Shown in pieces: positions 34,543 to 43,296 of a DNA stretch of 64,000 nt. Made by a program: the position numbers and the translations under genes. The DNA lies in NCBI RefSeq assembly GCF_044784365.2, contig NZ_CP173065.2; one strand, written 5' to 3'. The notes beneath the pieces are model-generated. The model saw only the letters and a list, made by a program, of their open reading frames with translations. It was not told the DNA's origin and ran no database searches. Source of the stretch: Cetobacterium_A somerae. Its GTDB lineage: Bacteria > Fusobacteriota > Fusobacteriia > Fusobacteriales > Fusobacteriaceae. Numbering within the stretch: the stretch's first letter is position 1; each line of letters opens with the position of its first letter.

Positions 34543-34749
34543 ATGCCAAAGATGAAAACTCATAGAGGTGCTAAAAAGAGAATTAAAGTTACTGGAACAG
34601 GGAAATTTGTTGTTAAAAAGCCAGGAAAGAGCCATATCTTAACAAAGAAAACAAGAAAAAGAAAGAACAGATTAAAGAAGGATACAGTAATCACTTCAAC
34701 ATTAGAGAAGCACTTAAAAGGATTATTACCATACGGAGTAGGAAGATAA
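34543..34749 (+). CDS. rpmI: 50S ribosomal protein L35
   Basis: 68-residue, very basic protein. The N-terminus PKMKTHRGAKKRIKVTG and the middle KSHILTKKTRKRK are characteristic of bL35. The ribosome site is GAGAGGAGG. Middle gene of infC-rpmI-rplT, under the attenuated leader. Confidence 0.96.
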   Translation: MPKMKTHRGAKKRIKVTGTGKFVVKKPGKSHILTKKTRKRKNRLKKDTVITSTLEKHLKGLLPYGVGR

Positions 34750-34800
34750 TAATTCTTAGGAATATTATTGTTAAAGGACCAATTATAGGAGGAGAAGTAA

Positions 34801-35151
34801 ATGAGAGTTAAGACTGGAATAGTTAGAAGAAGAAGACATAAAAAAGTTTTAAAAGCTGCTAAAGGATTTAGAGGTGCGTCAGGTGACGTATTCAAGCAAG
34901 CTAAGCAAGCTGTAATGAGAGCAGAAGCTTTCTCTACAAGAGATAGAAAAGTTAGAAAGAGAAAGATGAGACAATTATGGATCATCAGAATCAACGCTGC
35001 TGCAAGAATCAACGGATTAACTTACTCAACTTTAATGAATGGATTAAAGAGAGCAGGAATCGAGTTAGATAGAAAAGTTTTAGCAGATATCGCTTTAAAC
35101 AATGCAGCTGAGTTCGCTAAATTAGCAGAAACTGCAAAAGCAGCATTATAA
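34801..35151 (+). CDS. rplT: 50S ribosomal protein L20
   Basis: 116 residues, rich in Arg and Lys at the N-terminus (RVKTGIVRRRRHKK), followed by the globular domain with RINGLTYSTLMNGLKRAGIELDRK. It is an early 50S assembly protein and the likely repressor of this operon through the infC leader. Codons AAC, ATC and TAC are used more than in neighbours, as expected of a highly expressed gene. Confidence 0.97.
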   Translation: MRVKTGIVRRRRHKKVLKAAKGFRGASGDVFKQAKQAVMRAEAFSTRDRKVRKRKMRQLWIIRINAAARINGLTYSTLMNGLKRAGIELDRKVLADIALNNAAEFAKLAETAKAAL

Positions 35152-35160
35152 TTATAATTT

Positions 35161-35185
35161 AAAAGAGCTTCGGCTCTTTTTTTTT
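35161..35185 (+). terminator. Intrinsic terminator after rplT
   Basis: AAAAGAGC-TTCG-GCTCTTTT with a stable UUCG tetraloop and a long T run. Confidence 0.95.
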
Positions 35186-35267
35186 ATTTTAAAAAATCTT
35201 AAATAAAAAGAAAAAATATGATATAATTTTTAGGAGAGTAGTTTTAAAAAACCTAAGGGGGATTAAA

Positions 35268-35822
35268 ATGCTAAGAAAAAAAATACTAAAGAGAATAGAC
35301 GTAAGTAAAGAAGATTTATTAAGTCAAGAGCAAGAGATAAGATTTGAACTTTTAACAAAAGCAAATGATATTGATAATTTAAAAAAATTAGGGACAATTC
35401 TTTTTTATAAAAGAGACTGTGAAGGTGCTCTAGAAATTTATGAAAAACTTAGAGCTTTAGGAAAAAAAGATAGTGATACGATAGGATTTTTGGGATACTT
35501 AAACTACGAATTAGGTAACTATACTAAAAGTATAAAATATTTTAATATGTTTTTAGATAACAAACCTGGTGATGCGTTTGTTTACTTTTTATTAGGAAAT
35601 GCCTACTCGAGAGCAGGGAAAATAGTAGAAGCAATAAATAGTTATGATTTTGCTATATTTTTGGATTTAGATATATACAGTGCTCATTTAGATTTTGCTA
35701 AAGAGTATGAATTTTTGGGAAGATATAAAAAAGCTTTAAATGAATATATAGCAGCTTATGAAATCGATCCAAGAGATAAGGATATAAAAGAAAAAATTAA
35801 ATATTTAAGAGAAAAAATTTAG
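35268..35822 (+). CDS. TPR-repeat protein, unknown role
   Basis: 184 residues, all helical. At least three tetratricopeptide-like units are visible: around residues 40-70 (GTILFYKRDCEGALEIYEKL), 75-105 (GFLGYLNYELGNYTKSIKYF) and 108-140 (VYFLLGNAYSRAGKIVEAI), with a fourth towards the end. There is no signal peptide, so it is probably a cytoplasmic adaptor. A TATAAT box lies at 35222-35227, and a terminator follows. It lies upstream of a J-domain membrane protein but is transcriptionally separated from it. Confidence 0.75.
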   Translation: MLRKKILKRIDVSKEDLLSQEQEIRFELLTKANDIDNLKKLGTILFYKRDCEGALEIYEKLRALGKKDSDTIGFLGYLNYELGNYTKSIKYFNMFLDNKPGDAFVYFLLGNAYSRAGKIVEAINSYDFAIFLDLDIYSAHLDFAKEYEFLGRYKKALNEYIAAYEIDPRDKDIKEKIKYLREKI

Positions 35823-35836
35823 GTTAGTTCAAAATA

Positions 35837-35865
35837 GGGGATAGAAAATCTATTCCCTTATTTTA
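35837..35865 (+). terminator. Intrinsic terminator after the TPR gene
   Basis: GGGGATAGA and TCTATTCCC pair (one G-T pair) around an AAA loop, followed by TTATTTTATAA. Confidence 0.75.
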
Positions 35866-35894
35866 TAATACAGTTAAGAATCAAGGAGAAAATA

Positions 35895-36416
35895 ATGATA
35901 TCAATAGCATTAGTTTTAACGGTAGCTATTTTTTTAATAATAGCGCTACTATTTGGTATGAATAGAGCTATAGCAGCTTTACCAGCACTTTTTTTTATAA
36001 TGTTACTAATTTCTTTTTTTGGATTTATAGTAGTACAGTTTTTTCCAATTATTCTAATATTTTTAGTTATTAGATATTTTATGAATAAAAAAAATCCAAG
36101 AAGAGGAAACTTTTACTATAAAACATATACTCAAAAAGATTTTGAAGATATGTTTAGAAACCAAGGTAATCAATATGGAGGAAACTATCAAGGTGGTTAT
36201 CAAAATAATCCATTTGGGACTTTTGAAGATAAAAGTAAATATTATAAAATCTTAGGAGTTCAAGAGGGTGTAACTCCTGAAGAATTAAAAAAAGCATATA
36301 GAGAATTAGCTAAAAAGCATCATCCAGATAGATATGCAAATGCTGAACCTGAAATAAGAGAGATGCACGAAAAAAAGTTTAAAGAGATAAATGAAGCTTA
36401 CGAAAAACTTCAATAA
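35895..36416 (+). CDS. Membrane-anchored J-domain protein
   Basis: 173 residues. Two or three hydrophobic helices (about 3-22 and 28-65) are followed by a Gly/Asn/Gln/Tyr-rich linker (about 90-112). A C-terminal J domain (about 117-173) contains the HPD tripeptide in KKHHPDRY. The layout resembles DjlA-like or other type III J proteins that recruit DnaK to the membrane. It has no zinc fingers or C-terminal substrate domain, so it is distinct from the operon DnaJ at 24.4 kb. Client unknown. Confidence 0.85.
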   Translation: MISIALVLTVAIFLIIALLFGMNRAIAALPALFFIMLLISFFGFIVVQFFPIILIFLVIRYFMNKKNPRRGNFYYKTYTQKDFEDMFRNQGNQYGGNYQGGYQNNPFGTFEDKSKYYKILGVQEGVTPEELKKAYRELAKKHHPDRYANAEPEIREMHEKKFKEINEAYEKLQ

Positions 36417-36434
36417 AATTATAATTAAATTATT

Positions 36435-36464
36435 TTGCAAAAATGTTAAATCTTATGGTACAAT
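36435..36464 (+). promoter_or_regulatory. Probable promoter of glmU-prs
   Basis: TTGCAA (36435-36440), an 18-bp spacer and TACAAT (36459-36464). Confidence 0.6.
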
Positions 36465-36492
36465 GTAAAAGTTGAATAAAATGGAGGGTATG

Positions 36493-37839
36493 ATGAGTTT
36501 AAAGACACTAATTTTAGCAGCTGGAAAAGGAACAAGAATGAAATCAGAGCTGCCAAAAGTTTTACATAAAGTTTGTGGAGTGCCGATGGTACAAAAAATT
36601 GTAGATACATGTAGTAAAATTGGTTCAACTGAAAATATATTAATATTAGGACATAAAAAAGAAGAGGTATTGAAAGTACTTCCAAATATTGAATATGTAG
36701 TTCAAGAAGAGCAATTAGGGACTGGACACGCTGTTATTCAGGCAAAAGATAAGCTTGAAAATTTTGAGGGAACAGTGATGATATTATGTGGAGACACTCC
36801 TTTATTGAGAGAGGAAACTTTAAAGAAGTTATATGACTACCATAAAAACTCTAAAGCTACAACAACAATATTAACTTCTATTTATGAAAATCCATTTGGA
36901 TATGGAAGAATTGTAAAAGAAGATGGAAGAGTTGTAGGGATTGTTGAAGAAAAAGAAGCAACAGATGAAATAAAAGCTATAAAAGAGGTAAATGCAGGTG
37001 TTTATTGCTTTGAAGCTAAAGAGTTATTGTCAGCATTAAAAAGAATTGATAATAAAAATGAAAAAGGTGAATACTATTTAACAGATGTTATTGGAATAAA
37101 TGTTAAAGATAACAAGAAAGTTGAAGCTTTTTTATTAGAAGATAATGATGAAATATTAGGAATAAACTCTAAAATTGAATTGGAAAAAGCTAATTCAATA
37201 ATGAGAGATAGAATAAATATAGCTCACATGGAAAATGGTGTTATTTTCATTGATAAAAATAATACCTATATAGAAGAAAGTGTAGAAATTGGACAAGATA
37301 CAGTTGTATATCCAGGTGTTCTACTACAAGGTAGCACTAAGATTGGAAAAAATTGTGAAATTTTAGGAAATACAAGAGTTATTGATTGCCAAATAGGTGA
37401 TGAAGTAAGAATAGAAAGCTCTGTATTAGAGGACAGTATTGTTGAATGTAAAGTAACAATAGGTCCATTTGCACATTTAAGACCTAAATCACATTTGAAA
37501 GAAGAAGTTCACATAGGAAACTTTGTAGAAGTGAAAAAATCAGTATTAGAAAAAGGTGTTAAAGCAGGGCATTTAACATATTTAGGAGATGCTACAGTAG
37601 GAGAAAAAACTAACATAGGTGCAGGAACAATAACTTGTAATTATGATGGTAAAAATAAATTCAAAACCACAATTGGAAAAAATGCTTTTATAGGAAGTGA
37701 TACGATGTTGGTGGCTCCTATTACTATAGGAGAAAATGCATTAGTAGGAGCGGGGTCAGTAATAACTAAGGATGTACCTGAAAATGCGTTGGCAGTATCA
37801 AGAAGTAAACAAGTTATAAAATTTGATTGGAGGAAATAG
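36493..37839 (+). CDS. glmU: Bifunctional GlmU: GlcNAc-1-P uridylyltransferase / GlcN-1-P acetyltransferase
   Basis: Makes UDP-GlcNAc for peptidoglycan and lipid A. The N-terminal nucleotidyltransferase domain starts with LILAAGKGTRMKS. The C-terminal half is a left-handed beta helix of hexapeptide repeats with the acetyltransferase blocks HIGNFVEVKKS and GAGTITCNYDG. About 448 residues, normal. ATG 36493 is favoured because it follows GGAGG by five bases; the TTG at 36472 precedes that site. It is followed closely by prs, a frequent pair in bacteria. Confidence 0.96.
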   Translation: MSLKTLILAAGKGTRMKSELPKVLHKVCGVPMVQKIVDTCSKIGSTENILILGHKKEEVLKVLPNIEYVVQEEQLGTGHAVIQAKDKLENFEGTVMILCGDTPLLREETLKKLYDYHKNSKATTTILTSIYENPFGYGRIVKEDGRVVGIVEEKEATDEIKAIKEVNAGVYCFEAKELLSALKRIDNKNEKGEYYLTDVIGINVKDNKKVEAFLLEDNDEILGINSKIELEKANSIMRDRINIAHMENGVIFIDKNNTYIEESVEIGQDTVVYPGVLLQGSTKIGKNCEILGNTRVIDCQIGDEVRIESSVLEDSIVECKVTIGPFAHLRPKSHLKEEVHIGNFVEVKKSVLEKGVKAGHLTYLGDATVGEKTNIGAGTITCNYDGKNKFKTTIGKNAFIGSDTMLVAPITIGENALVGAGSVITKDVPENALAVSRSKQVIKFDWRK

Positions 37840-37844
37840 AAAAA

Positions 37845-38795
37845 ATGGAAAGACCTGGGGTAAAAATTTTTGCCGGAACATCAAATATGGAGTTAGCTAA
37901 AAAAATAGCTGAGAAATATGGGACTTCAGTAGGAGATGTTGAAATTGTTAGATTTAAAGATGGAGAGGTTTATGTTTGTGTGGGAGAGACAGTAAGAGGT
38001 AGAGATATATTTATTGTTCAATCTACATCTGAGCCTGTAAATGAAAACATAATGGAGTTATTAATATTTATTGATGCATTAAAGAGAGCTTCAGCAAAAT
38101 CAATAAACGTTATTATTCCTTATTATGGATATGCTAGACAAGATAGAAAATCAAGACCAAGAGAGCCAATCACATCGAAATTAGTGGCAAATTTATTAAC
38201 AACAGCAGGAGCTACAAGAATTGTAACTATGGATTTACATGCTGATCAGATTCAAGGATTCTTTGATATTCCAGTGGATCACATGCAAGCTTTACCGTTA
38301 TTAGCAAAGTCATTTATAGGTAGAGGAATGTCAGGAGACAAAGTTGTTGTTGTATCACCAGATATTGGTGGAGTAAAAAGAGCTAGAAAATTAGCTGAGT
38401 GGTTAGATTGTAAAATAGCAATTATTGATAAAAGAAGACCAAAACCAAATATGTCAGAAGTTATGAACTTAATTGGAGAAGTTGAAGGGAAAATCGCAAT
38501 ATTTATAGATGATATGATTGATACTGCTGGAACAATTACAAATGGAGCAGAAGCTATTATGGCAAGAGGAGCTATTGAAGCTTATGCATGTTGTACACAT
38601 GGAGTATTTTCAGACCCAGCTATTGAGAGATTACAAGCTTCTTGTTTAAAAGAAGTGATAATAACAGATTCAATAGCGTTACCAGAGTCTAAAAAGATTG
38701 ATAAAATAAAAGTAGTTTCTGTTGATGAAATTCTTGCAGAAGCTGTTAGAAGAATTGTAAATAACGAGTCAGTATCTGAGTTATTTGAAAAGTAA
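37845..38795 (+). CDS. prs: Ribose-phosphate pyrophosphokinase (PRPP synthase)
   Basis: Makes PRPP from ribose 5-phosphate and ATP for nucleotide, His and NAD synthesis. Family blocks are visible: VKIFAGTSN at the start, the RQDRKSRPREPI ATP loop near residues 95-106, MDLHADQIQGFF near 125-136, and the PRPP loop IFIDDMIDTAGT near 215-226. ATG 37845 gives a standard 316 residues; the upstream TTG 37827 lies inside glmU and its ribosome site. glmU and prs form an operon. Confidence 0.96.
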   Translation: MERPGVKIFAGTSNMELAKKIAEKYGTSVGDVEIVRFKDGEVYVCVGETVRGRDIFIVQSTSEPVNENIMELLIFIDALKRASAKSINVIIPYYGYARQDRKSRPREPITSKLVANLLTTAGATRIVTMDLHADQIQGFFDIPVDHMQALPLLAKSFIGRGMSGDKVVVVSPDIGGVKRARKLAEWLDCKIAIIDKRRPKPNMSEVMNLIGEVEGKIAIFIDDMIDTAGTITNGAEAIMARGAIEAYACCTHGVFSDPAIERLQASCLKEVIITDSIALPESKKIDKIKVVSVDEILAEAVRRIVNNESVSELFEK

Positions 38796-38805
38796 AAGCA
38801 CATAG

Positions 38806-38836
38806 AAAAGCTAGTATTCTACTAGCTTTTTTTTTT
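38806..38836 (+). terminator. Intrinsic terminator after prs
   Basis: AAAAGCTAGTA-TTC-TACTAGCTTTT followed by a T run. Confidence 0.95.
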
Positions 38837-38885
38837 AATATGTTAGAATTATTTATATAGATAAAGGTGAGGAAAAGGATTAATT

Positions 38886-39521
38886 ATGAAAAGAATTGTG
38901 TTTAAAGAAAACAATATTGATTTAGAAGTTATAAAAAATGAATTAAATAATAATGGAATAATAATTTATCCTACAGATACAGTATATGGAGTAGGTGCAA
39001 GTATCGACTCGCTAAAAGGCCTACAAAAAATTTATGAGGCAAAAGAGAGAAACTTTAACTCTCCATTGATAGCACTTCTTAGCAAAGTAGAATACATTGA
39101 AAAAATTGCAATTATAGATGAGGAAAAAAAAATAATTATAGAAAAGTTAGCAAGTGAATTTTGGCCTGGCGCTTTGACAATTATTTTAAATAAGAAAGAA
39201 AATGTTCCGGGTATAATGGTTTCTAATGGAGAAACAGTGGGAGTAAGAATACCAGCTTTAAAGTTAGCTCAAGATATAATTGAAAGTGTTGGTGGAATTT
39301 TACCGACAACAAGTGCTAATATTTCAGGAGAAAAGACGCCTAGAAGTTTTGAAGAGTTAAGCGAAAAGTTTAAAGAAAGAGTAGGAGTTATAGTTGATGG
39401 AGGAAAATCTCCTTTAGGTATAGAGTCAACGATATTAGATTTAACAAAAACGCTTCCAAAAATTCTTAGAGAGGGAGCTATAAAAAAAGAAACAATAGAG
39501 AAAGTTATTGGAAAAATATAA
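38886..39521 (+). CDS. tsaC: Sua5/YciO/YrdC protein, threonylcarbamoyl-AMP synthase
   Basis: Makes threonylcarbamoyl-AMP, the first intermediate of the t6A37 tRNA modification. The YrdC fold is visible: GIIIYPTDTVYGVGAS near the N-terminus, the KxR-type KERNFNSPL segment (about 53-61), the VGVRIPAL block and the PTTSANISGE block (about 139-148). At 211 residues it is the YrdC-only form without the Sua5 C-terminal domain. Modest uncertainty remains between TsaC and the related YciO. Confidence 0.88.
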   Translation: MKRIVFKENNIDLEVIKNELNNNGIIIYPTDTVYGVGASIDSLKGLQKIYEAKERNFNSPLIALLSKVEYIEKIAIIDEEKKIIIEKLASEFWPGALTIILNKKENVPGIMVSNGETVGVRIPALKLAQDIIESVGGILPTTSANISGEKTPRSFEELSEKFKERVGVIVDGGKSPLGIESTILDLTKTLPKILREGAIKKETIEKVIGKI

Positions 39522-39537
39522 AATTTTGGAGGAAAAA

Positions 39538-39969
39538 ATGAAGGCACAAAAGGTAAACGCAAATAACATGAATCCTATGCAAATGAATGCTATGTCATCG
39601 ATGATGGGTATGATGAATTCAATTCAAAAAATTGGTAAAGGTAAGAGAAAATATTCAGTATCTTTAGATAAAGGAACAAAAAAGTTTTTATCTAAATTTA
39701 TAGAAGAGATAAAAAAGCAGTTTGCAGTAAATAGTGGAATGCAAAATGTTGGTCAGTTTTTAGACTATGTGAAATCAGTGGCAGATTCAAAAGATAAAAT
39801 GGAATTAAAATTATCTTATGAAGAGCAAGAGTTCTTAACAAAAATGGTAGCAGACGCAGTTAGAGGAATGGAAACTGTACAATTTAAATGGTATCAGCTT
39901 ATAAAAAAATCAATGACAAAAGTTATGATAAAACAATATAGAGAATTACTAGCTCAATTAAAAAAATAA
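39538..39969 (+). CDS. Conserved-looking hypothetical protein with Met/Asn-rich N-terminus
   Basis: No family recognised. 143 residues: an N-terminal 25-residue stretch very rich in Met and Asn, then a basic helical body (KGKRKYSVSLDKGTKKFLSKF and later KWYQLIKKSMTKVM). No signal peptide or membrane helix. ATG 39538 follows TTTGGAGGAAAAA and is preferred over TTG 39508, which lies inside the preceding gene. A terminator follows. The basic helical character would fit nucleic-acid binding, but this is only a guess. Confidence 0.6.
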   Translation: MKAQKVNANNMNPMQMNAMSSMMGMMNSIQKIGKGKRKYSVSLDKGTKKFLSKFIEEIKKQFAVNSGMQNVGQFLDYVKSVADSKDKMELKLSYEEQEFLTKMVADAVRGMETVQFKWYQLIKKSMTKVMIKQYRELLAQLKK

Positions 39970-39984
39970 AAAATATATAAGACT

Positions 39985-40016
39985 AGAAGTAGAGAATTAT
40001 TCTACTTCTTTTTTTT
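39985..40016 (+). terminator. Intrinsic terminator upstream of the tRNA cluster
   Basis: AGAAGTAGA and TCTACTTCT pair around a 7-nt loop and are followed by seven T residues. Confidence 0.95.
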
Positions 40017-40026
40017 AAAAAAAATG

Positions 40027-40055
40027 TTGACATTTTTTATATGATAGGGTATAAT
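40027..40055 (+). promoter_or_regulatory. Consensus promoter of the tRNA-tuf cluster
   Basis: TTGACA (40027-40032), 17-bp spacer, TATAAT (40050-40055). This is a perfect sigma-70 consensus, expected for strong stable-RNA and EF-Tu expression. Confidence 0.95.
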
Positions 40056-40074
40056 TATAAATGTCTGAAGGGAT

Positions 40075-40150
<76 letters not shown>

Positions 40151-40155
40151 TGAAC

Positions 40156-40230
40156 GCCCCGTTCGTTCAGTGGTAAGGACAATAGATTTTCACTCTATAA
40201 ACAGGGGTTCGATTCCCCTACGGGGTACCA
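40156..40230 (+). tRNA. tRNA-Glu (TTC anticodon)
   Basis: Acceptor GCCCCGT pairs with ACGGGGT (40220-40226), and CCA is encoded. Anticodon stem ATAGA/TCTAT encloses TTTTCAC, so the anticodon is TTC. The T arm is GGGGTTCGATTCCCC. Confidence 0.96.
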
Positions 40231-40249
40231 TTAAAATTAAATAAGATAT

Positions 40250-40334
40250 GGTGAGGTTCCCGAGCGGCCAAAGGGATCAGACTGTAAATCTGACGGCTCT
40301 GCCTTCGAAGGTTCGAATCCTTCTCTCACCACCA
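40250..40334 (+). tRNA. tRNA-Tyr (GTA anticodon)
   Basis: 85 nt with a long variable arm. Acceptor GGTGAGG pairs with TCTCACC (one G-T pair), and CCA is encoded. Anticodon stem CAGA/TCTG encloses CTGTAAA, giving GTA. It lies immediately before the tuf leader. Confidence 0.97.
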
Positions 40335-40452
40335 CTTATACTACACTAACCTGAAACAGTTTGAAGGATATGTGTGGATTTTTTTTTAAGCGGATTTTTT
40401 TTGTAAAAGAAAAGAAAAAATAAATATAAAGAAAAACAGGAGGAAATTTCAA

Positions 40453-41637
40453 ATGGCTAAAGAAAAATTTGAAAGAAGCAAACCGCACGTTAACATTGGA
40501 ACAATCGGACACGTTGACCACGGAAAAACAACAACAACAGCAGCAATATCAAAAGTATTATCAGATATGGGACTAGCTAAGAAAGTAGATTTCGCTAACA
40601 TCGACGCTGCACCAGAAGAGAGAGAAAGAGGAATCACAATCAATACAGCTCACATCGAGTACGAAACAGTAGAGAGACACTACGCGCACGTTGACTGTCC
40701 AGGTCACGCGGATTACGTAAAGAACATGATCACTGGAGCAGCACAAATGGACGGAGCTATCTTAGTTGTATCAGCAGCAGATGGTCCAATGCCACAAACA
40801 AGAGAGCACATCCTATTATCAAGACAGGTTGGAGTTCCATACATCGTAGTATACTTAAACAAAGCTGACATGGTAGACGACGAAGAGTTATTAGAGTTAG
40901 TTGAAATGGAAGTAAGAGAGTTATTAACAGAGTACGGATTCCCAGGAGACGATTTACCAGTAATAATGGGATCATCTTTAGGAGCAATGAACGGAGAAGA
41001 GAAATGGGTTAACCAAATCAAAGCTCTAATGGACGCTGTAGATTCTTACATTCCAACACCTGCAAGAGCAGTAGACCAACCATTCCTAATGCCAATTGAG
41101 GATGTATTCACAATTACAGGAAGAGGAACAGTTGTAACTGGAAGAGTAGAAAGAGGAATTGTAAAAGTTGGAGAAGAGATTGAAATAGTAGGAATCAAAG
41201 ATACTACAAAATCAACTTGTACAGGAGTAGAGATGTTCAGAAAGCTGTTAGATCAAGGTCAAGCAGGAGATAACATCGGAGCATTATTAAGAGGAATCAA
41301 GAAAGAGGATGTTGAAAGAGGACAAGTATTATGTAAGCCAGGATCAATATTACCACATACAGGATTCAAATCAGAGGTATACGTATTAACTAAGGAAGAG
41401 GGAGGAAGACATACTCCATTCTTCTCAGGATACAGACCACAGTTCTACTTCAGAACTACAGATATAACTGGAGCAATCAACTTACCTGAGGGAGTAGAAA
41501 TGGTAATGCCAGGAGATAACATTGAGATGACAGTAGAGTTAATCCACCCAATCGCAATGGAGCCAGGATTAAGATTCGCGATCAGAGAGGGAGGAAGAAC
41601 AGTAGCTTCTGGAGTTGTTGCAGAAATTACTAAGTAA
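40453..41637 (+). CDS. tuf: Elongation factor Tu
   Basis: GTPase that carries aminoacyl-tRNA to the ribosome. The P-loop GHVDHGKT is at residues 19-26, DCPGHADY and NKADMVD follow, then the two beta-barrel domains to the end. 394 residues, normal. Codon use differs from neighbours (many AAC, ATC, TAC and GAC codons), as expected for very high expression. A 118-nt leader separates it from tRNA-Tyr, and a strong AGGAGGAAA site precedes the ATG. No separate promoter is obvious, so it is probably read from the tRNA promoter. Confidence 0.99.
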   Translation: MAKEKFERSKPHVNIGTIGHVDHGKTTTTAAISKVLSDMGLAKKVDFANIDAAPEERERGITINTAHIEYETVERHYAHVDCPGHADYVKNMITGAAQMDGAILVVSAADGPMPQTREHILLSRQVGVPYIVVYLNKADMVDDEELLELVEMEVRELLTEYGFPGDDLPVIMGSSLGAMNGEEKWVNQIKALMDAVDSYIPTPARAVDQPFLMPIEDVFTITGRGTVVTGRVERGIVKVGEEIEIVGIKDTTKSTCTGVEMFRKLLDQGQAGDNIGALLRGIKKEDVERGQVLCKPGSILPHTGFKSEVYVLTKEEGGRHTPFFSGYRPQFYFRTTDITGAINLPEGVEMVMPGDNIEMTVELIHPIAMEPGLRFAIREGGRTVASGVVAEITK

Positions 41638-41656
41638 TCTTACTTATTAAAATATT

Positions 41657-41690
41657 GAGAGTTAAGTTTAAAACTTAACTCTCTTTTTTA
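41657..41690 (+). terminator. Intrinsic terminator after tuf
   Basis: GAGAGTTAAGTTT and AAACTTAACTCTC form a long stem followed by TTTTTT. Confidence 0.95.
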
Positions 41691-41743
41691 TTTTTTCATT
41701 TAAAAAAATATGATATAATATGAAAAAATAGAAAGGATATTGC

Positions 41744-42352
41744 ATGATAATAGATTTTACAAAAGTTATTGAAGTTTTTGAATCTATGAGTTTCATAGGA
41801 CTGATATTAATTTGGATGTCTTTTTTAATAGGATTAAAATTTCCCGATTGGGATTTTAAATTGAAGATAAAGCATAGAAATATTTTAACTCATAGTCCAA
41901 TAATGCTTTGGATAATGATATATTTTTACAATACTCAAAAAGATGTTGAAGTTTTTAGATTTTCAATAATGGGTTTTGCATTAGCATTGGGATTGCATAT
42001 GATTTTTGACTTTTTTCCAAAGGGATGGTCAAGGGGAGCATTAATATATTTTCCATATTGTAGAATATGTTTAGGCGTAAAAGGAAGTAAGGGATTTATT
42101 TTTTTAACAGGAATATATTGTATTTTTTTATCAATAAAATATTCCCAAACTTATATTGAAGTTTTGATTTTGACTTTATTAGGAGTGTACACAATTGTAA
42201 AAAATATAAAAAAAGAAGAAAAATTTTTTAGACCATTTACCTTTTTTGCAGGAGTTTGTGTATTTTTAAGTGCAGTAAAATATGATGAAATAAGCAATTC
42301 TATCACTTTTATTGTACACTTAATATTTGAAAAAGTTAAAATCCTATTTTAG
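41744..42352 (+). CDS. YdjM-like (DUF457) membrane-bound putative metal-dependent hydrolase
   Basis: 202 residues with about five hydrophobic segments. Family-like conserved motifs are KFPDWDF (about 38-44), KHRNILTHSP (about 48-57) and a GLHMIFDFFPKGW segment (about 87-99). These combine His and Asp residues expected to bind metal in YdjM-type proteins. Activity is unproven for the family. A TATAAT box at 41714-41719 suggests its own promoter. It has unusually high Phe and Ile content. Confidence 0.65.
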   Translation: MIIDFTKVIEVFESMSFIGLILIWMSFLIGLKFPDWDFKLKIKHRNILTHSPIMLWIMIYFYNTQKDVEVFRFSIMGFALALGLHMIFDFFPKGWSRGALIYFPYCRICLGVKGSKGFIFLTGIYCIFLSIKYSQTYIEVLILTLLGVYTIVKNIKKEEKFFRPFTFFAGVCVFLSAVKYDEISNSITFIVHLIFEKVKILF

Positions 42353-42386
42353 TACATGAAAATTTATAGAAATCCTGGACCTTAAC

Positions 42387-42416
42387 TTGACAAAAGAAGT
42401 TAATTTTTAATATAAT
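42387..42416 (+). promoter_or_regulatory. Promoter of the split transketolase operon
   Basis: TTGACA (42387-42392), an 18-bp spacer and TATAAT (42411-42416). Confidence 0.85.
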
Positions 42417-42448
42417 TTAACTAAATAAAAGGATTGAGAGGAGAAAAA

Positions 42449-43276
42449 ATGAGAGACATTAACTTTTTAGTAGAACAAGCTACTAAAATTAGAAAAGACA
42501 TTGTTCAAATGATTTGTAAATCAAAATCAGGTCATCCAGGAGGATCACTATCTGCTGCAGATATAGTAACTGCACTATATTTTTCAGAAATGAATATTGA
42601 CCCTAAGAACCCAAAAATGGAGGGAAGAGACAGATTTGTTTTATCAAAAGGACATGCGGCTCCAGTACTTTACTCTGCTTTAGCTGAAAGAGGATACTTT
42701 GATAGAGAACTTTTAGGAACTTTAAGAGCTTACGGATCACCTTTACAAGGTCATCCAGATATGAAAAAACTTCCAGGTATAGAGATATCAACAGGTTCTT
42801 TAGGACAAGGGTTATCTGTAGCTAATGGAATGGCATTATCAGCTAGAATCTCAGGAGAAAACTATAGAACTTATGTTTTAATGGGAGATGGAGAGTTACA
42901 AGAGGGACAAGTATGGGAAGCGGCAATGTCAGCAGCACACTTTAAGCTTGATTCAATATGTGCTTTCGTTGACTCAAACAATCTTCAAATAGATGGAAAT
43001 GTAGATAAAATTATGGGTGTAGAGCCTCTAGATAAAAAATGGGAAGCTTTTGGATGGAATGTAATTATGATTGATGGACATAACTTCCAAGAGATATTTG
43101 ATGCTTTAGATAAAGCGAGAGAAACAAAAGGGCAACCGACAGTAATTATTGCTAAAACTGTAAAAGGTAAAGGAGTATCATTTATGGAAAATGTTTGTGG
43201 ATTCCATGGAGTTGCTCCAACATGTGAAGAGACAGAAAGAGCGATAGCAGAGCTAGAGAAAGTATCAGAGATATAA
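42449..43276 (+). CDS. Transketolase, N-terminal (TPP-binding) subunit
   Basis: 275 residues covering the thiamine-diphosphate domain of transketolase: SKSGHPGGSLSAADI near residue 25, SKGHAAPVLY near 66, and the GDGELQEGQVWEA metal/TPP block near 145. Transketolase moves two-carbon units in the pentose phosphate pathway. ATG 42449 follows GAGAGGAG; the TTG 42434 precedes that site. The other half of the enzyme is the next gene, 20 bases downstream. The split form is common in anaerobes. Confidence 0.95.
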   Translation: MRDINFLVEQATKIRKDIVQMICKSKSGHPGGSLSAADIVTALYFSEMNIDPKNPKMEGRDRFVLSKGHAAPVLYSALAERGYFDRELLGTLRAYGSPLQGHPDMKKLPGIEISTGSLGQGLSVANGMALSARISGENYRTYVLMGDGELQEGQVWEAAMSAAHFKLDSICAFVDSNNLQIDGNVDKIMGVEPLDKKWEAFGWNVIMIDGHNFQEIFDALDKARETKGQPTVIIAKTVKGKGVSFMENVCGFHGVAPTCEETERAIAELEKVSEI

Positions 43277-43296
43277 TAAATTCGGAGGATGAAATA

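Noticed and set aside
34560..35012. 150-codon open frame opposite rpmI and rplT
   Set aside because: Antisense to two ribosomal protein genes and their spacer; Leu/Phe-rich reverse of Lys/Arg codons.
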